Below are positions 47,598 through 55,805 of a DNA stretch of 64,000 bases, piece by piece; position 1 is the stretch's first letter, and the number at the start of each line of letters is the position of its first letter. The notes beneath the pieces are model-generated. The model worked only from the letters and a program-made list of their open reading frames with translations. It was not told where the DNA came from and made no database searches. The translations under genes were made by a program, and so were the position numbers. This stretch comes from Bacteroidota bacterium (lineage in GTDB: Bacteria > Bacteroidota > Bacteroidia > Chitinophagales > Chitinophagaceae): positions 124,001-188,000 of the forward strand of contig JAFAFR010000014.1 in assembly GCA_023423405.1 (NCBI GenBank). The letters are read 5' to 3'.

Positions 47598-48276
47598 ACT
47601 GGTTAAGATAGGCAAAAGTGGTCGCATCGATCGACGTGAATTGCACCAGATCGCCGGCCTGTAACAGGCAGGTGTCCGGATGGGCCGGATCGAAGAGCCG
47701 CAGCGGCGTGCGTCCGATGATATTCCATCCGCCCGGGCCCGCATTGGGATAGATGCCGGTTTGTTGCCCCGCTATTCCCACCGAACCTGCCGGCACTTTC
47801 AGTGCCGGTGCGGCTTTGCGGGGCATGCGCATGGCATCGGGCAACATACCGAGGTAAGGAAAGCCGGGGTTAAAGCCGACCATAAAAACGTATAACGGCT
47901 TCTCCGTGTGAAGCGTTACAATGGCTTCGCGCGAAAGGCCGGTATAAGACGCATAGGCATTGACGTCAGTAGCAAAAGGCGTTTCATAACAAACAGGGAC
48001 CAGGTGCCTGCGCGGCTCCGGAAGTGGTTCTGCCGTGCAGTCTTCTTCCAGTTTACGGCGCAGCCAGGGAAGAATAAAATCCCCGGGATGGCTTCCGGTG
48101 TTGTGGAAGATTTCCCGGGGATCAAAAAATATACTGATGCTGTTATAGGCCACCGATACATCCCGGAAACCGGGAAAGCCTTCCTGCCGGATCTTGCCGG
48201 CGAGGCGCATCATCTCACGGTGATGGGTAACTGATAATTCGTTCTGCCATTCGATGGTGAAAGCAGATTCCGACAA
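47584..48276 (-). CDS. pxpB: 5-oxoprolinase subunit B (KipI-like)
   Basis: Subunit of about 230 aa matching KipI: CYETPFATDVNAYASYTGLS, the FMVGFNPGFPYLGMLP cyclophilin-like core and the tail TPLRLFDPAHPDT. The start is unusual. TTG 48276 is the first recognised initiator, but the frame stays open to 48312 and encodes IYALSESAFTIEW, in which IYAL looks like the start of the conserved first strand. The real initiator might be a rare codon such as ATC at 48285. Upstream, nfu ends 42 bp before, so it is probably in the same transcript. Confidence 0.9.
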   Translation of the reverse strand: MSESAFTIEWQNELSVTHHREMMRLAGKIRQEGFPGFRDVSVAYNSISIFFDPREIFHNTGSHPGDFILPWLRRKLEEDCTAEPLPEPRRHLVPVCYETPFATDVNAYASYTGLSREAIVTLHTEKPLYVFMVGFNPGFPYLGMLPDAMRMPRKAAPALKVPAGSVGIAGQQTGIYPNAGPGGWNIIGRTPLRLFDPAHPDTCLLQAGDLVQFTSIDATTFAYLNQYENP

Positions 48277-48318
48277 AGCATAGATCGTGCAGTCTTTTCT
48301 GATGCGGCCGGTTTAAGA

Positions 48319-48915
48319 TTATTCAGCTTCTGCCACAACCTCCCTCACTTCAGGGATCATGCGTTTCATCATGCCTTCGATGCCGGCCTTGAGGGTGATC
48401 ATGCTGGAAGGGCATCCGCTGCAACTTCCCTGGAGCATGAGGTTCACCACACCGTCGTCGTAGCTTTTGAACTGAATGGCGCCACCGTCCATCTCAACAG
48501 CTGGCTTTACATAATTTTCCAGCAACTCCTTGATGCGCTTTACCACATCGTCGTCGTCTGCATGCACTTCGTTGCCACCCGTTGGTTTGGCGGCTGCTAC
48601 TTCGTCTTCATTTACCACCGGCTTGTTCTCTTCCAGGTAGTCTTTGAGGAATTGGCGTATGGAAGGGATCACATCGTTCCATTCGGTTTCCGGCGTTTTG
48701 GTCAGCGTTACGAAATTGCTGGCGATAAACACACTGCGGATAAAAGGGAACCCGAAAAGCTCCGTGGCCAGGGGAGAGGGTTTTGCACTTGCCATATCAG
48801 GCAGGTCTATGCTTTTCCCGGGGTAGAGCAGTTTGTTGGCAACAAACTTCATGGTTTCCGGGTTGGGTGTCATTTCAGTATAAATGCTGATAACTGGATT
48901 TCCGGTCTTTATCAT
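48319..48915 (-). CDS. Nfu-type Fe-S cluster carrier
   Basis: Iron-sulfur scaffold/carrier of 198 aa. An N-terminal Nfu_N domain (ISIYTEMTPNPETMKFVANK, FIRSVFIASNFVTLTKT) is joined to a NifU C-terminal domain (about 120-195) with the cluster motif CSGCPSS. A probable leader of about 15-20 nt follows a perfect -7 box. Such proteins deliver 4Fe-4S clusters to enzymes like NadA, whose gene is also in this window. Confidence 0.92.
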   Translation of the reverse strand: MIKTGNPVISIYTEMTPNPETMKFVANKLLYPGKSIDLPDMASAKPSPLATELFGFPFIRSVFIASNFVTLTKTPETEWNDVIPSIRQFLKDYLEENKPVVNEDEVAAAKPTGGNEVHADDDDVVKRIKELLENYVKPAVEMDGGAIQFKSYDDGVVNLMLQGSCSGCPSSMITLKAGIEGMMKRMIPEVREVVAEAE

Positions 48916-48934
48916 AACTGCATTGATTTACGTA

Positions 48935-48942
48935 CAAAAATA
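48935..48942 (-). promoter_or_regulatory. -7 element of nfu
   Basis: Minus-strand TATTTTTG, an exact TAnnTTTG match, 19 nt before the nfu ATG. This promoter may also serve the pxp genes. Confidence 0.55.
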
Positions 48943-48981
48943 ACAATAACCGGGGGCTAATGTTTGTGTTTCGAAGAATTC

Positions 48982-49374
48982 TTAATGGTTGCAGTCGGCG
49001 GCGTGGCAGTGGTTGGCGCGGCGGCAAAGCTGGAAATTCCGGAAATGGGCCCAAACGATCGCAAAAACTGCCGGTACCAGGAACCAAAGCTGCAGGTGGT
49101 GCAGGAGCTGCTTAAGCAGCAGCAGGACAATTCCCAGGGCAAAAAGGATGAGCGGGCCGGCCTGGTGGTGGTGTTTTTTGTAACCGTGATAGAGCGCCTG
49201 GCTCCCGATCACTGCCGCCAGCAGGATCATGAAATACTCAAAAGCAATATTTTCTATAATATTTACTCCCAGAACGGGTAAACTGGTCAGCACCAGGGGC
49301 AGCACCGCGCAGTGGATGGCGCAGGCCACCGAAGTCGCTATCCCGAGGGCATCCCAGTTGATCTTAAAAGACAT
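48982..49374 (-). CDS. MerC-domain membrane protein
   Basis: Membrane protein of 130 aa with four hydrophobic helices in the MerC mercury-transport-like family. The helix 1 cysteine pair is in SVACAIHCAVLPLV, and helices continue through EYFMILLAAVIG and LILFALGIVLLLL. The C-terminus CRRANHCHAADCNH is rich in Cys and His and likely binds a soft or borderline metal. ATG 49374 gives a typical MerC length; the longer frame overlaps the divergent SCO gene. With a Fur-family regulator and SCO next to it, zinc or copper handling is more likely than mercury. Confidence 0.85.
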   Translation of the reverse strand: MSFKINWDALGIATSVACAIHCAVLPLVLTSLPVLGVNIIENIAFEYFMILLAAVIGSQALYHGYKKHHHQAGPLILFALGIVLLLLKQLLHHLQLWFLVPAVFAIVWAHFRNFQLCRRANHCHAADCNH

Positions 49375-49380
49375 GAGGCA

Positions 49381-49412
49381 CAAAACTAAGAAGATGCAAC
49401 TTTGTTGCAAAA
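49381..49412 (-). promoter_or_regulatory. Promoter of the MerC-domain gene
   Basis: Minus-strand TTTTG (complement of 49408-49412), a 19-nt spacer and TAGTTTTG (complement of 49381-49388, exact TAnnTTTG). The ATG at 49374 lies 6 nt beyond the -7 box. Confidence 0.7.
49395..49409. promoter_or_regulatory. Dyad operator between merC-like and SCO genes
   Basis: TGCAAC-TTT-GTTGCA is a perfect 6+3+6 inverted repeat placed over the -33 elements of both divergent promoters. Its size and symmetry fit a Fur-family dimer site, and the Fur-family gene is the second gene of the rightward operon. Binding would block both promoters at once. Confidence 0.65.
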
Positions 49413-49430
49413 TATTTCTTCTTAAATTTG
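49401..49430 (+). promoter_or_regulatory. Promoter of the SCO-Fur operon
   Basis: TTTG (49401-49404), an 18-nt spacer and TAAATTTG (49423-49430) fit the Bacteroidota consensus exactly. The -7 box ends 5 nt before ATG 49436. Confidence 0.72.
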
Positions 49431-49435
49431 CAGAA

Positions 49436-50098
49436 ATGAACAAGCGACTAATTTGGTATGCCCTGTTTTTTGTGCTTCTTTTTGGCGGATTTGTTTTTGC
49501 CATGACGCATTTTATTCCGGGCTTTACTACCGTAAAAATGCCGGTGCTCAGCACGGTGAAGCCCTTTCGTTTTACCGACCAGAACGGACAGGAGGTCAGC
49601 AACCGCGAAATTGCCGGGAAAGTGTATGTGGCTGAATATTTTTTCAGCACCTGCCCCGGCATTTGTCCCAAAATGAACAACAACCTGAAAAAAGTATACG
49701 AGGCTTATCGCCAGGAGCCCCGCTTCCTGATCCTGTCGCACAGCGTGGATCCGGCTACCGACAGTGTGGCCCGCCTCAGGGTCTATGCCGACTCCCTTGG
49801 GGTAAACGGCGGAAACTGGCATTTCCTCACGGGCCCCAAGGACAGCCTTTACCTGGCTGCCCGGGTAAGTTACCTGCTCGACGATCCGAAAAACAACAAC
49901 GAGTTCATCGAGGACCAGTTTATCCATACACAGTTTTTTGCCCTGGTGGATAAAAACGGGCAGGTGAGAAAAATTTACGACGGGCTGAAAAAAGAAGAGG
50001 TAGAAGAACTGATCAAAGACATCCTTCCATTGTTATCAGAAAAGGAGGGCAATAGGGGTAGCTTTGCCAATGGGCTCTTTAACAATAACCCCCAGTAA
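49436..50098 (+). CDS. SCO1/SenC-family thioredoxin-fold protein
   Basis: Membrane-anchored protein of 220 aa (TM at about 5-23). The CPGICPKM motif holds the CxxxC pair, and the distant histidine is in EDQFIHTQFFALVD; these three residues bind copper in SCO proteins. DQNGQEVSNREIAGKVYVAEYFF and ILSHSVDPATDS complete the family pattern. SCO proteins insert CuA into cytochrome oxidase or act as thiol redox proteins. ATG 49436 follows a full promoter by 5 nt. The Fur-family gene starts 4 bp after the stop. Confidence 0.9.
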   Translation: MNKRLIWYALFFVLLFGGFVFAMTHFIPGFTTVKMPVLSTVKPFRFTDQNGQEVSNREIAGKVYVAEYFFSTCPGICPKMNNNLKKVYEAYRQEPRFLILSHSVDPATDSVARLRVYADSLGVNGGNWHFLTGPKDSLYLAARVSYLLDDPKNNNEFIEDQFIHTQFFALVDKNGQVRKIYDGLKKEEVEELIKDILPLLSEKEGNRGSFANGLFNNNPQ

Positions 50099-50102
50099 AG
50101 CC

Positions 50103-50522
50103 ATGGAAAAATCGATACAGTCTTTATTGCGGAAAAGCCGGCTGAGCGTAACGGAAAGCCGGGTGAAGATCCTGGAACTGTTTCTATCAGGACAGGGAGC
50201 GCTTGCGCATGGAGATATCGAAAAAAAAACAGGCGAAAAATTCGATCGCGTAACTGTATACAGAACCCTGCAGGTCTTCCTGAACAAAGGAATTATCCAC
50301 ACCATACCCACCGCCGATAACAGCATTCGTTATGCCCTTTGCCGCGAAGAATGTGAAGAAGGCCACCACCACGACAACCACGTCCATTTTATTTGTACCG
50401 GCTGCGGTAATACCACCTGCCTGGACGAAGTGAGCATCCCGGCGATCCAGCTACCACAGGGTTATCGCCAGAAACAGGTTGAAATGGTGGTCAGCGGAAC
50501 CTGCCGCACCTGCCGCGGATAA
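50103..50522 (+). CDS. Fur-family metal-responsive repressor
   Basis: Regulator of 139 aa with winged helix (about 1-75, LSVTESRVKILELF and the recognition helix DRVTVYRTLQVFL) and a C-terminal dimerisation/metal domain. HHHDNHVHFICTGCGNTTC supplies His sensing residues and the first CxxC of the structural zinc site; the second is CRTCRG at the end. A choice between Fur, Zur or PerR subtype cannot be made safely; neighbours and the His-rich motif favour zinc. The dyad upstream of SCO suggests autoregulation. Confidence 0.9.
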   Translation: MEKSIQSLLRKSRLSVTESRVKILELFLSGQGALAHGDIEKKTGEKFDRVTVYRTLQVFLNKGIIHTIPTADNSIRYALCREECEEGHHHDNHVHFICTGCGNTTCLDEVSIPAIQLPQGYRQKQVEMVVSGTCRTCRG

Positions 50523-50596
50523 TCCCCAAAAAATAAAGCCCCGATGTAGACACACCGGGACTTTTGGTTAAGGCTCTGATTAGTAGCTATTTTAGA

Positions 50597-50612
50597 AGAA
50601 GCATTTGCTTCT
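50597..50612. other. Hairpin-forming inverted repeat
   Basis: AGAAGCA-TT-TGCTTCT is a perfect 7-bp dyad in the 184-bp gap after the Fur-family gene. It may be part of transcript termination or an operator; no T run follows immediately. Confidence 0.4.
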
Positions 50613-50667
50613 AAGTGTTTTCCTGTACAAATATATTGTTATAAATCATTCCCTGCAAAATTTTAGC

Positions 50668-50690
50668 ATACCCGAAATAGGGTATTTTTT
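50668..50690 (+). terminator. Terminator between the Fur-family and M3 peptidase genes
   Basis: ATACCC and GGGTAT form a 6-bp stem with a GAAATA loop followed by T residues. Placed between convergent genes; the plus direction fits best. Confidence 0.55.
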
Positions 50691-50706
50691 GCCTCTTAAC
50701 CGAGAT

Positions 50707-52440
50707 TTAACCCAGGGCTGACATTTCTCGTTTCACAAAATCCATCAAAGTTTTAACACGGACCGGTCCCAGGTCAAATTTCAGCCCGGCTGCCTCGTAC
50801 AGCTCGGGTAATGTGCGGGTTCCTCCCAGGGCCAGGGCCTGCGTATAGTTGTCCAGGGCTTTTTCCCTGTTCTCCTTATACTGCATCCACATCCCTATTG
50901 CACCCAATTGTGCAATTCCATACTCAATATAGTAGAAAGGCACTTCAAATAAATGCAATTGCCGTTGCCAGCTAAAACGACGGTAGTGTTCCAATCCCTC
51001 CATATCCAGTACGCCGGTTGAAAACTCGTCGTTGATGACGACCCATTGTGCCGCCCGTTCTTCCAGGCTGTGCGTTGGGTTTTCGTATACCCAATGCTGG
51101 AATTTGTCAATGATCGCAATCCAGGGAAAGATGGTGATCACTCTTTCCAGCTGGTGTTCTTTTGCACGTTTCAGCTCTTCATCATCATTGAAAAAACTGT
51201 GCCAATGATCCATGCTGAACAACTCCATGCTCATGCTTGCCACTTCCGCAATTTCCATGGGATATTCTTTAAAAGCATTGAGCTGCAGCGGATGCGCCAG
51301 GAAAGAATGTATGGCGTGCCCGCCTTCGTGCACCATGGTGGTCACGTCGTGCATTTGCCCGGCGGCATTCATGAAAATAAAGGGTGCGCCAGTTTCAGCA
51401 AGCGGGCAATTGTATCCCCCGGGGGCTTTTCCCTTCCTGCTTTCGAGGTCGAGCCGCCCCATTTTTTTCATGGTTTCGAGGCAGTCGCCAAAAAAAGGCC
51501 GCATCTCACGGAAACACGCAATCGTTTTTTCCAGCAACTCCGATCCGGTTTCGAATGGGCGTAAGGGTTGTATGCCTTCGGGTTCGGCCTCTGTATCCCA
51601 GGGGCGCAGGGAGTCCAGGCCCAGCTTTTCTTTTTTCTTCCGGTAAATGGCCGCGACCAATGGTACCACGTGTTGTTTCACGGCTTCGTGAAAAGCAAAA
51701 CAGTCTTCTTTGGTGTAATCAAAGCGACCCATTTCTGCAAACTTATAATCGCGGTAATTGCTGAAACCTGCGTTAAGGGCTACCTGGTGGCGTTTGGCGA
51801 TGAGGCCCGAATAGAGTTCGTTCAACTGGTCGCGGTCCTCGTACCGGCGATCCTGGATCTTGCGGTATACGGCCTCGCGTTTATTGCGGTCGGGACTTTC
51901 CAGGAATTTGCTGGCCTGCTGCAGCGTATAGTCCTGACCGTCGATGTTCACCTGCATTTTCCCCGAAATGACACCGTATTGCTGGGCCATTACGCTCAGC
52001 TCGGCCTGCAGGGGAATATTTTCCTTGCGAAAAAGTTCGATCGACTTTTTTACACTGCGCAGGTAGGTGAAATAAGCAGCATGGTCGAGCTCAGTGGTAA
52101 AAGGACATTCAATCAGCTTGCGGTTGAGCAGGTCGGAGTAAGGCTGGATCTGTGGTTGGATCTCCATCACGAAATAGGTGAATGCTTCTTCCAGCTCCTT
52201 GTTCTCCGTATCGCAGGTCATGCGGATCTGGCGCCAGCAGGCGTCTTCGCTCACCACGGCCTCCAATTCGCTGCTGTCCTTCATCCACTTTTCCAGCGCT
52301 TCCCGCGAAGGAACAGGCCGTTCGGCCAGGTCCTTGAAATAAGGCTCCAGCGCAGTCCAGGTAGTAATTTGGAAGTCCTCCGGCAAAAACTGCCGGGGAG
52401 ATTTGTGTATGTCGGCAGTATATGCTGTCGGATGGCTCAT
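50707..52440 (-). CDS. M3-family oligoendopeptidase
   Basis: Zinc metallopeptidase of 577 aa similar to PepF. The zinc motif is TTMVHEGGHAIHSF with the third ligand Glu in YPMEIAEVASMSME. LYSGLIAKRHQVALNAGFSNYRDY and YNCPLAETGAPFIFMNAAG are typical of the Pz-peptidase branch. No signal peptide is present, so it acts in the cytoplasm on short peptides. It starts within the DUF5606 stop (TAATG), showing translational coupling. Confidence 0.92.
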   Translation of the reverse strand: MSHPTAYTADIHKSPRQFLPEDFQITTWTALEPYFKDLAERPVPSREALEKWMKDSSELEAVVSEDACWRQIRMTCDTENKELEEAFTYFVMEIQPQIQPYSDLLNRKLIECPFTTELDHAAYFTYLRSVKKSIELFRKENIPLQAELSVMAQQYGVISGKMQVNIDGQDYTLQQASKFLESPDRNKREAVYRKIQDRRYEDRDQLNELYSGLIAKRHQVALNAGFSNYRDYKFAEMGRFDYTKEDCFAFHEAVKQHVVPLVAAIYRKKKEKLGLDSLRPWDTEAEPEGIQPLRPFETGSELLEKTIACFREMRPFFGDCLETMKKMGRLDLESRKGKAPGGYNCPLAETGAPFIFMNAAGQMHDVTTMVHEGGHAIHSFLAHPLQLNAFKEYPMEIAEVASMSMELFSMDHWHSFFNDDEELKRAKEHQLERVITIFPWIAIIDKFQHWVYENPTHSLEERAAQWVVINDEFSTGVLDMEGLEHYRRFSWQRQLHLFEVPFYYIEYGIAQLGAIGMWMQYKENREKALDNYTQALALGGTRTLPELYEAAGLKFDLGPVRVKTLMDFVKREMSALG

Positions 52441-53051
52441 TACTCTTCTGATTTTTTCTTTTTTGCGGCGGGCTTTTTAGGCTTTTCTGCTGTTTCCGTA
52501 CTTTCTTTTGCGGCGGCTTTTTTATCCGTGGCTGCTTCTTTCTCTGCCGTTTCTTTCTCCGCTGCTTTTTTGGGCGCCGTCTTTTTCTTTGCGGGCGAAG
52601 TTTCTTCAATAACAACCGGCGTGGTTTCCGGTTCGGCAGCGGTCGCGCTTTCTTCTTCTGCAGGCGCTTCGGTAAGTTTGATGTCTACCTTGTTCTTTTG
52701 CAGGATCTCCAGCCACTTGATCATTTTTTTCATGTCACTGGCATAGACCCGCTCAAAATCCATATCGGGATAAACCGCCTTGAAATAAGCTTTGACGGCA
52801 CCTGCATCTTTTCCGTCGGGCATTTTTTCTGCCGATTTTTCCATGGCCTGGAATACATCCACCAGGTTCACATTGTCGCGCACCGTATAGATCTCAATGC
52901 TTTCGAGGTGAGAAAAATTATGGATGCGGGACGATACAAAACGGGTTGTATTATCGTCCAGCGCACGCACGATGGCGCCATCGGTTTTGCTGCTGAGCAG
53001 TTCAAATAAACCGGGGAGCCCGGTTACGGCAATGATTCGGTTATAATCCAT
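52440..53051 (-). CDS. DUF5606 protein with charged Lys/Ala/Glu tail
   Basis: Protein of 203 aa. Residues 1-125 form the DUF5606 region typical of Bacteroidota (DYNRIIAVTGLPGLFEL, FVSSRIHNFSHLESIEIYT, DVFQAMEKSAEKMP). The remainder, about 80 residues, is low complexity and rich in Lys, Ala, Glu and Pro, resembling histone-H1-like tails. Such tails often bind nucleic acid, but this is only a possibility. It shares a TAATG junction with the M3 peptidase. Function unknown. Confidence 0.82.
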   Translation of the reverse strand: MDYNRIIAVTGLPGLFELLSSKTDGAIVRALDDNTTRFVSSRIHNFSHLESIEIYTVRDNVNLVDVFQAMEKSAEKMPDGKDAGAVKAYFKAVYPDMDFERVYASDMKKMIKWLEILQKNKVDIKLTEAPAEEESATAAEPETTPVVIEETSPAKKKTAPKKAAEKETAEKEAATDKKAAAKESTETAEKPKKPAAKKKKSEE

Positions 53052-53091
53052 ACGTCAATATTGTAAAGGAGGTGCAAGATAATGAAAATGG

Positions 53092-53841
53092 TCAGGCATC
53101 CATCCATTCCTTAAAGCGGGTGCTCAGCTCACTGCTGACCACCACTTCTTCGGGGGCTGGCGGGTTGAATTCCACCGCCAGTTTTCCCTTGCCCTGCGAC
53201 CGGAGCCGGTGGATGGCGTTGATATGCGTGATGTATTTCCGGTTGAGGCGGAAAAAATCCCGGGGATCGAGCTCTTTTTCCAGGTCGCTCAGGGATTTAT
53301 CGAGCAGGTAACGCTGGCCCTGCCGGTCCACCAGGCAAACGAGTTTGTGAGCGGCATAACAATAGGCGATCTCTTCGGCCCGGAGGGTGATATAATCGCT
53401 GCCTCTTTTGATCAGGAACCTTTTTTTATAACCCGGTGCTTCCTGCCGCCACAGCCGCAATTGTTCCAGGGCGCCCGCGAAATGCTGGCGCAGGCTTTCG
53501 TATTTTTTGAGGGCGGCGGCCAGTTTTTCCGGCTGAACGGGTTTGAGCAGGTAATCGATGCTGTTGTGTTCAAAGGCTTCCTGCCAGTATTCATCAAAAG
53601 CCGTTGTAAAGATGACGGGACAGTCGATCTTCACCTGTTCAAAGATGCGAAAGGATTGCCCGTCGCTGAGTTCGATGTCCATGAATACCAGTTCGGGATG
53701 GGCATGCTGCCGTAACCAGTCCACCGACTCCTGTACGCTTTCGAGCATGGCCAGGCACTGGTATTTGGGGTCAATGCCCTGCAGGCTGGAAAGCAGTTTC
53801 TGCGCGGCAGGCTTTTCGTCTTCTATGATGAGGATCTTCAT
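53092..53841 (-). CDS. LytTR-family response regulator
   Basis: Regulator of 249 aa with a receiver (phospho-acceptor D55 in LVFMDIELSDG, Lys in YLLKPVQPEKL) and a LytTR DNA-binding domain (about 145-245; FLIKRGSDYITLRAEEIAYCYAAHKLV, RNYITHINAI-type RKYITHINAI). The stop of its kinase lies 1 bp upstream of the start, so they form a coupled pair. Targets are not apparent. Confidence 0.92.
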   Translation of the reverse strand: MKILIIEDEKPAAQKLLSSLQGIDPKYQCLAMLESVQESVDWLRQHAHPELVFMDIELSDGQSFRIFEQVKIDCPVIFTTAFDEYWQEAFEHNSIDYLLKPVQPEKLAAALKKYESLRQHFAGALEQLRLWRQEAPGYKKRFLIKRGSDYITLRAEEIAYCYAAHKLVCLVDRQGQRYLLDKSLSDLEKELDPRDFFRLNRKYITHINAIHRLRSQGKGKLAVEFNPPAPEEVVVSSELSTRFKEWMDA

Positions 53842-53842
53842 G

Positions 53843-54943
53843 TCAGTCGAGGGTTAAAACTGGTAAGGCCACCACAAAGGAATTTCCCGAATCCTTCACA
53901 TCGATCGGCATGCCGGTGATCATGCGATAGCGCTCCCGCAAATTGCTGAGGCCAATGCCGCCGGAGTGACGGTCCACACGCAGTCCGCTGGCCTGGTTGG
54001 AAAAGACAAGGCTCCGGTTTTTCAGCGAAACCTCCATCTGTAGCGGTTTCTGGCGGGAAAATTCGTTGTGCTTGATGGCGTTTTCCATCAGTATTTGCAA
54101 TGAAATAGGCGGCAGCAGGTAAACGTCAAGGGCTTCGGCTTCCACTTCGTTGCGCCACTGCAGGGCATCGCCAAAACGGATTTTCAGCAGGCAGAAATAG
54201 TTCTCCAGGAACTGCAGCTCATCGCGCAGCAAAACCAGGTCGCGGGCTTTGTTCACCAGGATATAACGATAGGTTTCGGCAAGGGTATCGTTGAATTGCC
54301 GGGCGCTGCCGGGCGAGGATTCAATGAGGTGGCTCAGGGTGTTCAGGGAATTGAATAAAAAATGCGGATCGATCTGGTTTTTCAGGGCTTCGAGCTCCGC
54401 TTCGGCACGGGCTTTTTCCAACTGGGCGCTGCGCAGCATTTCCGACTCCGATTCTTTCACCAGGAAAACCGTTTCATACACATGCACAATGAAAACAACC
54501 GCTACCAGGATGATAAGCGTAGTTTGAATGATGTTGTTCCAGTCGACCCGCCCGCCCAGGAAAATATGGTACCAGCCGGCCAGCAGGAGCATGGAAATGG
54601 GACCGGTAAAAAAGGGGATCACGAGCAGGAGGGCGCCCACTTTCCGCAACGGCTTACGAAACCAGTTGAAATAGCTGCGCAGGGTGAAAAGCAGGTAGCG
54701 GTTTCCTTCCCAGATGATAAAACTGATGCCGATGGTGTAGAGATAGCTGAGTTTGATTTGCCAGTGTGTGAATTGGTGGTGTGGAACCAGTCCGGTGGCG
54801 AGGGGGATGAGAATGCCCAGCACCGGGATCAGGATCACCCGGAACCCGATATCGTTCAGGCTCCGGCTGGCGCCTGCATTCGTCGGTAATATGGCCGGCT
54901 TCGTCCCCATGAAAAACAGCTTCGGTCGGTTTGATTTGTCCAC
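53843..54943 (-). CDS. LytS-like sensor histidine kinase
   Basis: Kinase of up to 366 aa (start GTG 54943, or ATG 54910). Four to five membrane helices (about 28-160) are followed by a short coiled coil (SEMLRSAQLEKARAEAELEALKNQ, shown in parts) and a His_kinase domain with the phospho-acceptor in DPHFLFNSLNTLSHLI. The ATPase lobe has LQILMENAIKHNEFS and GGIGLSNLRERY. It pairs with the LytTR regulator 1 bp downstream. No extracellular sensor domain is present, so sensing probably uses the membrane helices. Confidence 0.9.
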   Translation of the reverse strand: MDKSNRPKLFFMGTKPAILPTNAGASRSLNDIGFRVILIPVLGILIPLATGLVPHHQFTHWQIKLSYLYTIGISFIIWEGNRYLLFTLRSYFNWFRKPLRKVGALLLVIPFFTGPISMLLLAGWYHIFLGGRVDWNNIIQTTLIILVAVVFIVHVYETVFLVKESESEMLRSAQLEKARAEAELEALKNQIDPHFLFNSLNTLSHLIESSPGSARQFNDTLAETYRYILVNKARDLVLLRDELQFLENYFCLLKIRFGDALQWRNEVEAEALDVYLLPPISLQILMENAIKHNEFSRQKPLQMEVSLKNRSLVFSNQASGLRVDRHSGGIGLSNLRERYRMITGMPIDVKDSGNSFVVALPVLTLD

Positions 54944-54973
54944 TGTGAAATTAGAGAATAGTTTAGTTACCCT

Positions 54974-55387
54974 ATGGACATATCAACGATAAACTGGTGG
55001 GCCGTGCTGGTGGCAGGCATCTCCGCTTTTGTACTCGGTGGAATCTGGTATTCACCGGGCCTCTTTGGAAAAGCCTGGCTGCAGGAAAGCCAGGTGACGG
55101 AAGCGGCCATCCAGAAAAGCAACAAGGGTAAGATATTTGGCTTCACGGCCGTTTTTTCCCTGCTCATGGCGGTGAACCTGGCCATGTTTCTTACCGACAG
55201 CCCGCAGCAGAAAACCGATCTTTCCTGGGGCATGACAGCGGGTTTTCTAACGGGTATCTGGACCTTCTGCGCCATTGCCATTCACAGTCTTTTCGAATTG
55301 AAAACCTGGCGCTATATTTTCATCAACGGCGGCTACAGCCTGGTTTCCCTTGTCATTATGGGGGCTATTATAGGCTTGTGGAGATAA
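54974..55387 (+). CDS. DUF1761-like membrane protein
   Basis: Protein of 137 aa with four hydrophobic segments. NWWAVLVAGISAFVLGGIWYSPGLFGKAWLQ is the DUF1761 opening (shown here as evidence in part: GGIWYSPGLFGK), and GMTAGFLTGIWTFCAIAIH follows. Function unknown. It starts a plus-strand run of VOC, SRPBCC and nitroreductase genes; a -7-like TAGTTTAG (54959-54966) lies just upstream. Divergent from the LytS-like kinase by 30 bp. Confidence 0.8.
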   Translation: MDISTINWWAVLVAGISAFVLGGIWYSPGLFGKAWLQESQVTEAAIQKSNKGKIFGFTAVFSLLMAVNLAMFLTDSPQQKTDLSWGMTAGFLTGIWTFCAIAIHSLFELKTWRYIFINGGYSLVSLVIMGAIIGLWR

Positions 55388-55406
55388 AACATTCAATCAA
55401 ATAACT

Positions 55407-55805
55407 ATGGCACAAGAACACGCAATCAGTTGGTTTGAAATTCCCACTACCGACCTCGACCGCGCGCAGCGCTTTTATGAAACGATTTTTGGCGTTCCTC
55501 TCGTATCCATGGATATGCCGGGCATGCCTATGCGCGTATTCCCGGTGGAAAACATGATGACGGGCGTGAGCGGCGCGCTCCTTCATGCTCCTGAATTCAA
55601 CCGGCCACAGTCGCAGGGCACCATGGTGTATCTGAACGCAAATCCGGATTTGCAAACGGTGCTCGACAAAGTAACCGCAGCCGGCGGCAGCATCGAAATG
55701 CCCAAAACGGAGATCACTCCCGAGATCGGCTTCATGGCAGTGATCATCGACACGGAAGGAAACCGCGTAGGGTTGCATTCCCTCCCCGCCAATATACCAT
55801 CATGA
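55407..55805 (+). CDS. VOC-family (glyoxalase-like) protein
   Basis: Protein of 132 aa in the vicinal-oxygen-chelate fold: WFEIPTTDLDRAQRFYETIFG at the N-terminus, a beta-strand YLNANPDLQTVLDKVTAAGG and TEGNRVGLHS at the end. Metal-ligand positions are not all conserved, so it may be a binding or an unassigned enzyme. Overlaps the SRPBCC gene by 4 bp (ATGA), so the two are coupled and may act together. Confidence 0.85.
   Translation: MAQEHAISWFEIPTTDLDRAQRFYETIFGVPLVSMDMPGMPMRVFPVENMMTGVSGALLHAPEFNRPQSQGTMVYLNANPDLQTVLDKVTAAGGSIEMPKTEITPEIGFMAVIIDTEGNRVGLHSLPANIPS

Noticed and set aside
49229..49435. Upstream extension of the SCO gene
   Set aside because: It overlaps the divergent MerC-like gene, lacks family sequence, and would place the promoter and dyad inside the coding region.
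51661..51680. CACGTG-containing sequence resembling parS (ACCACGTG)
   Set aside because: Only the central hexamer fits; flanks are not palindromic and it lies in the M3 peptidase coding sequence.
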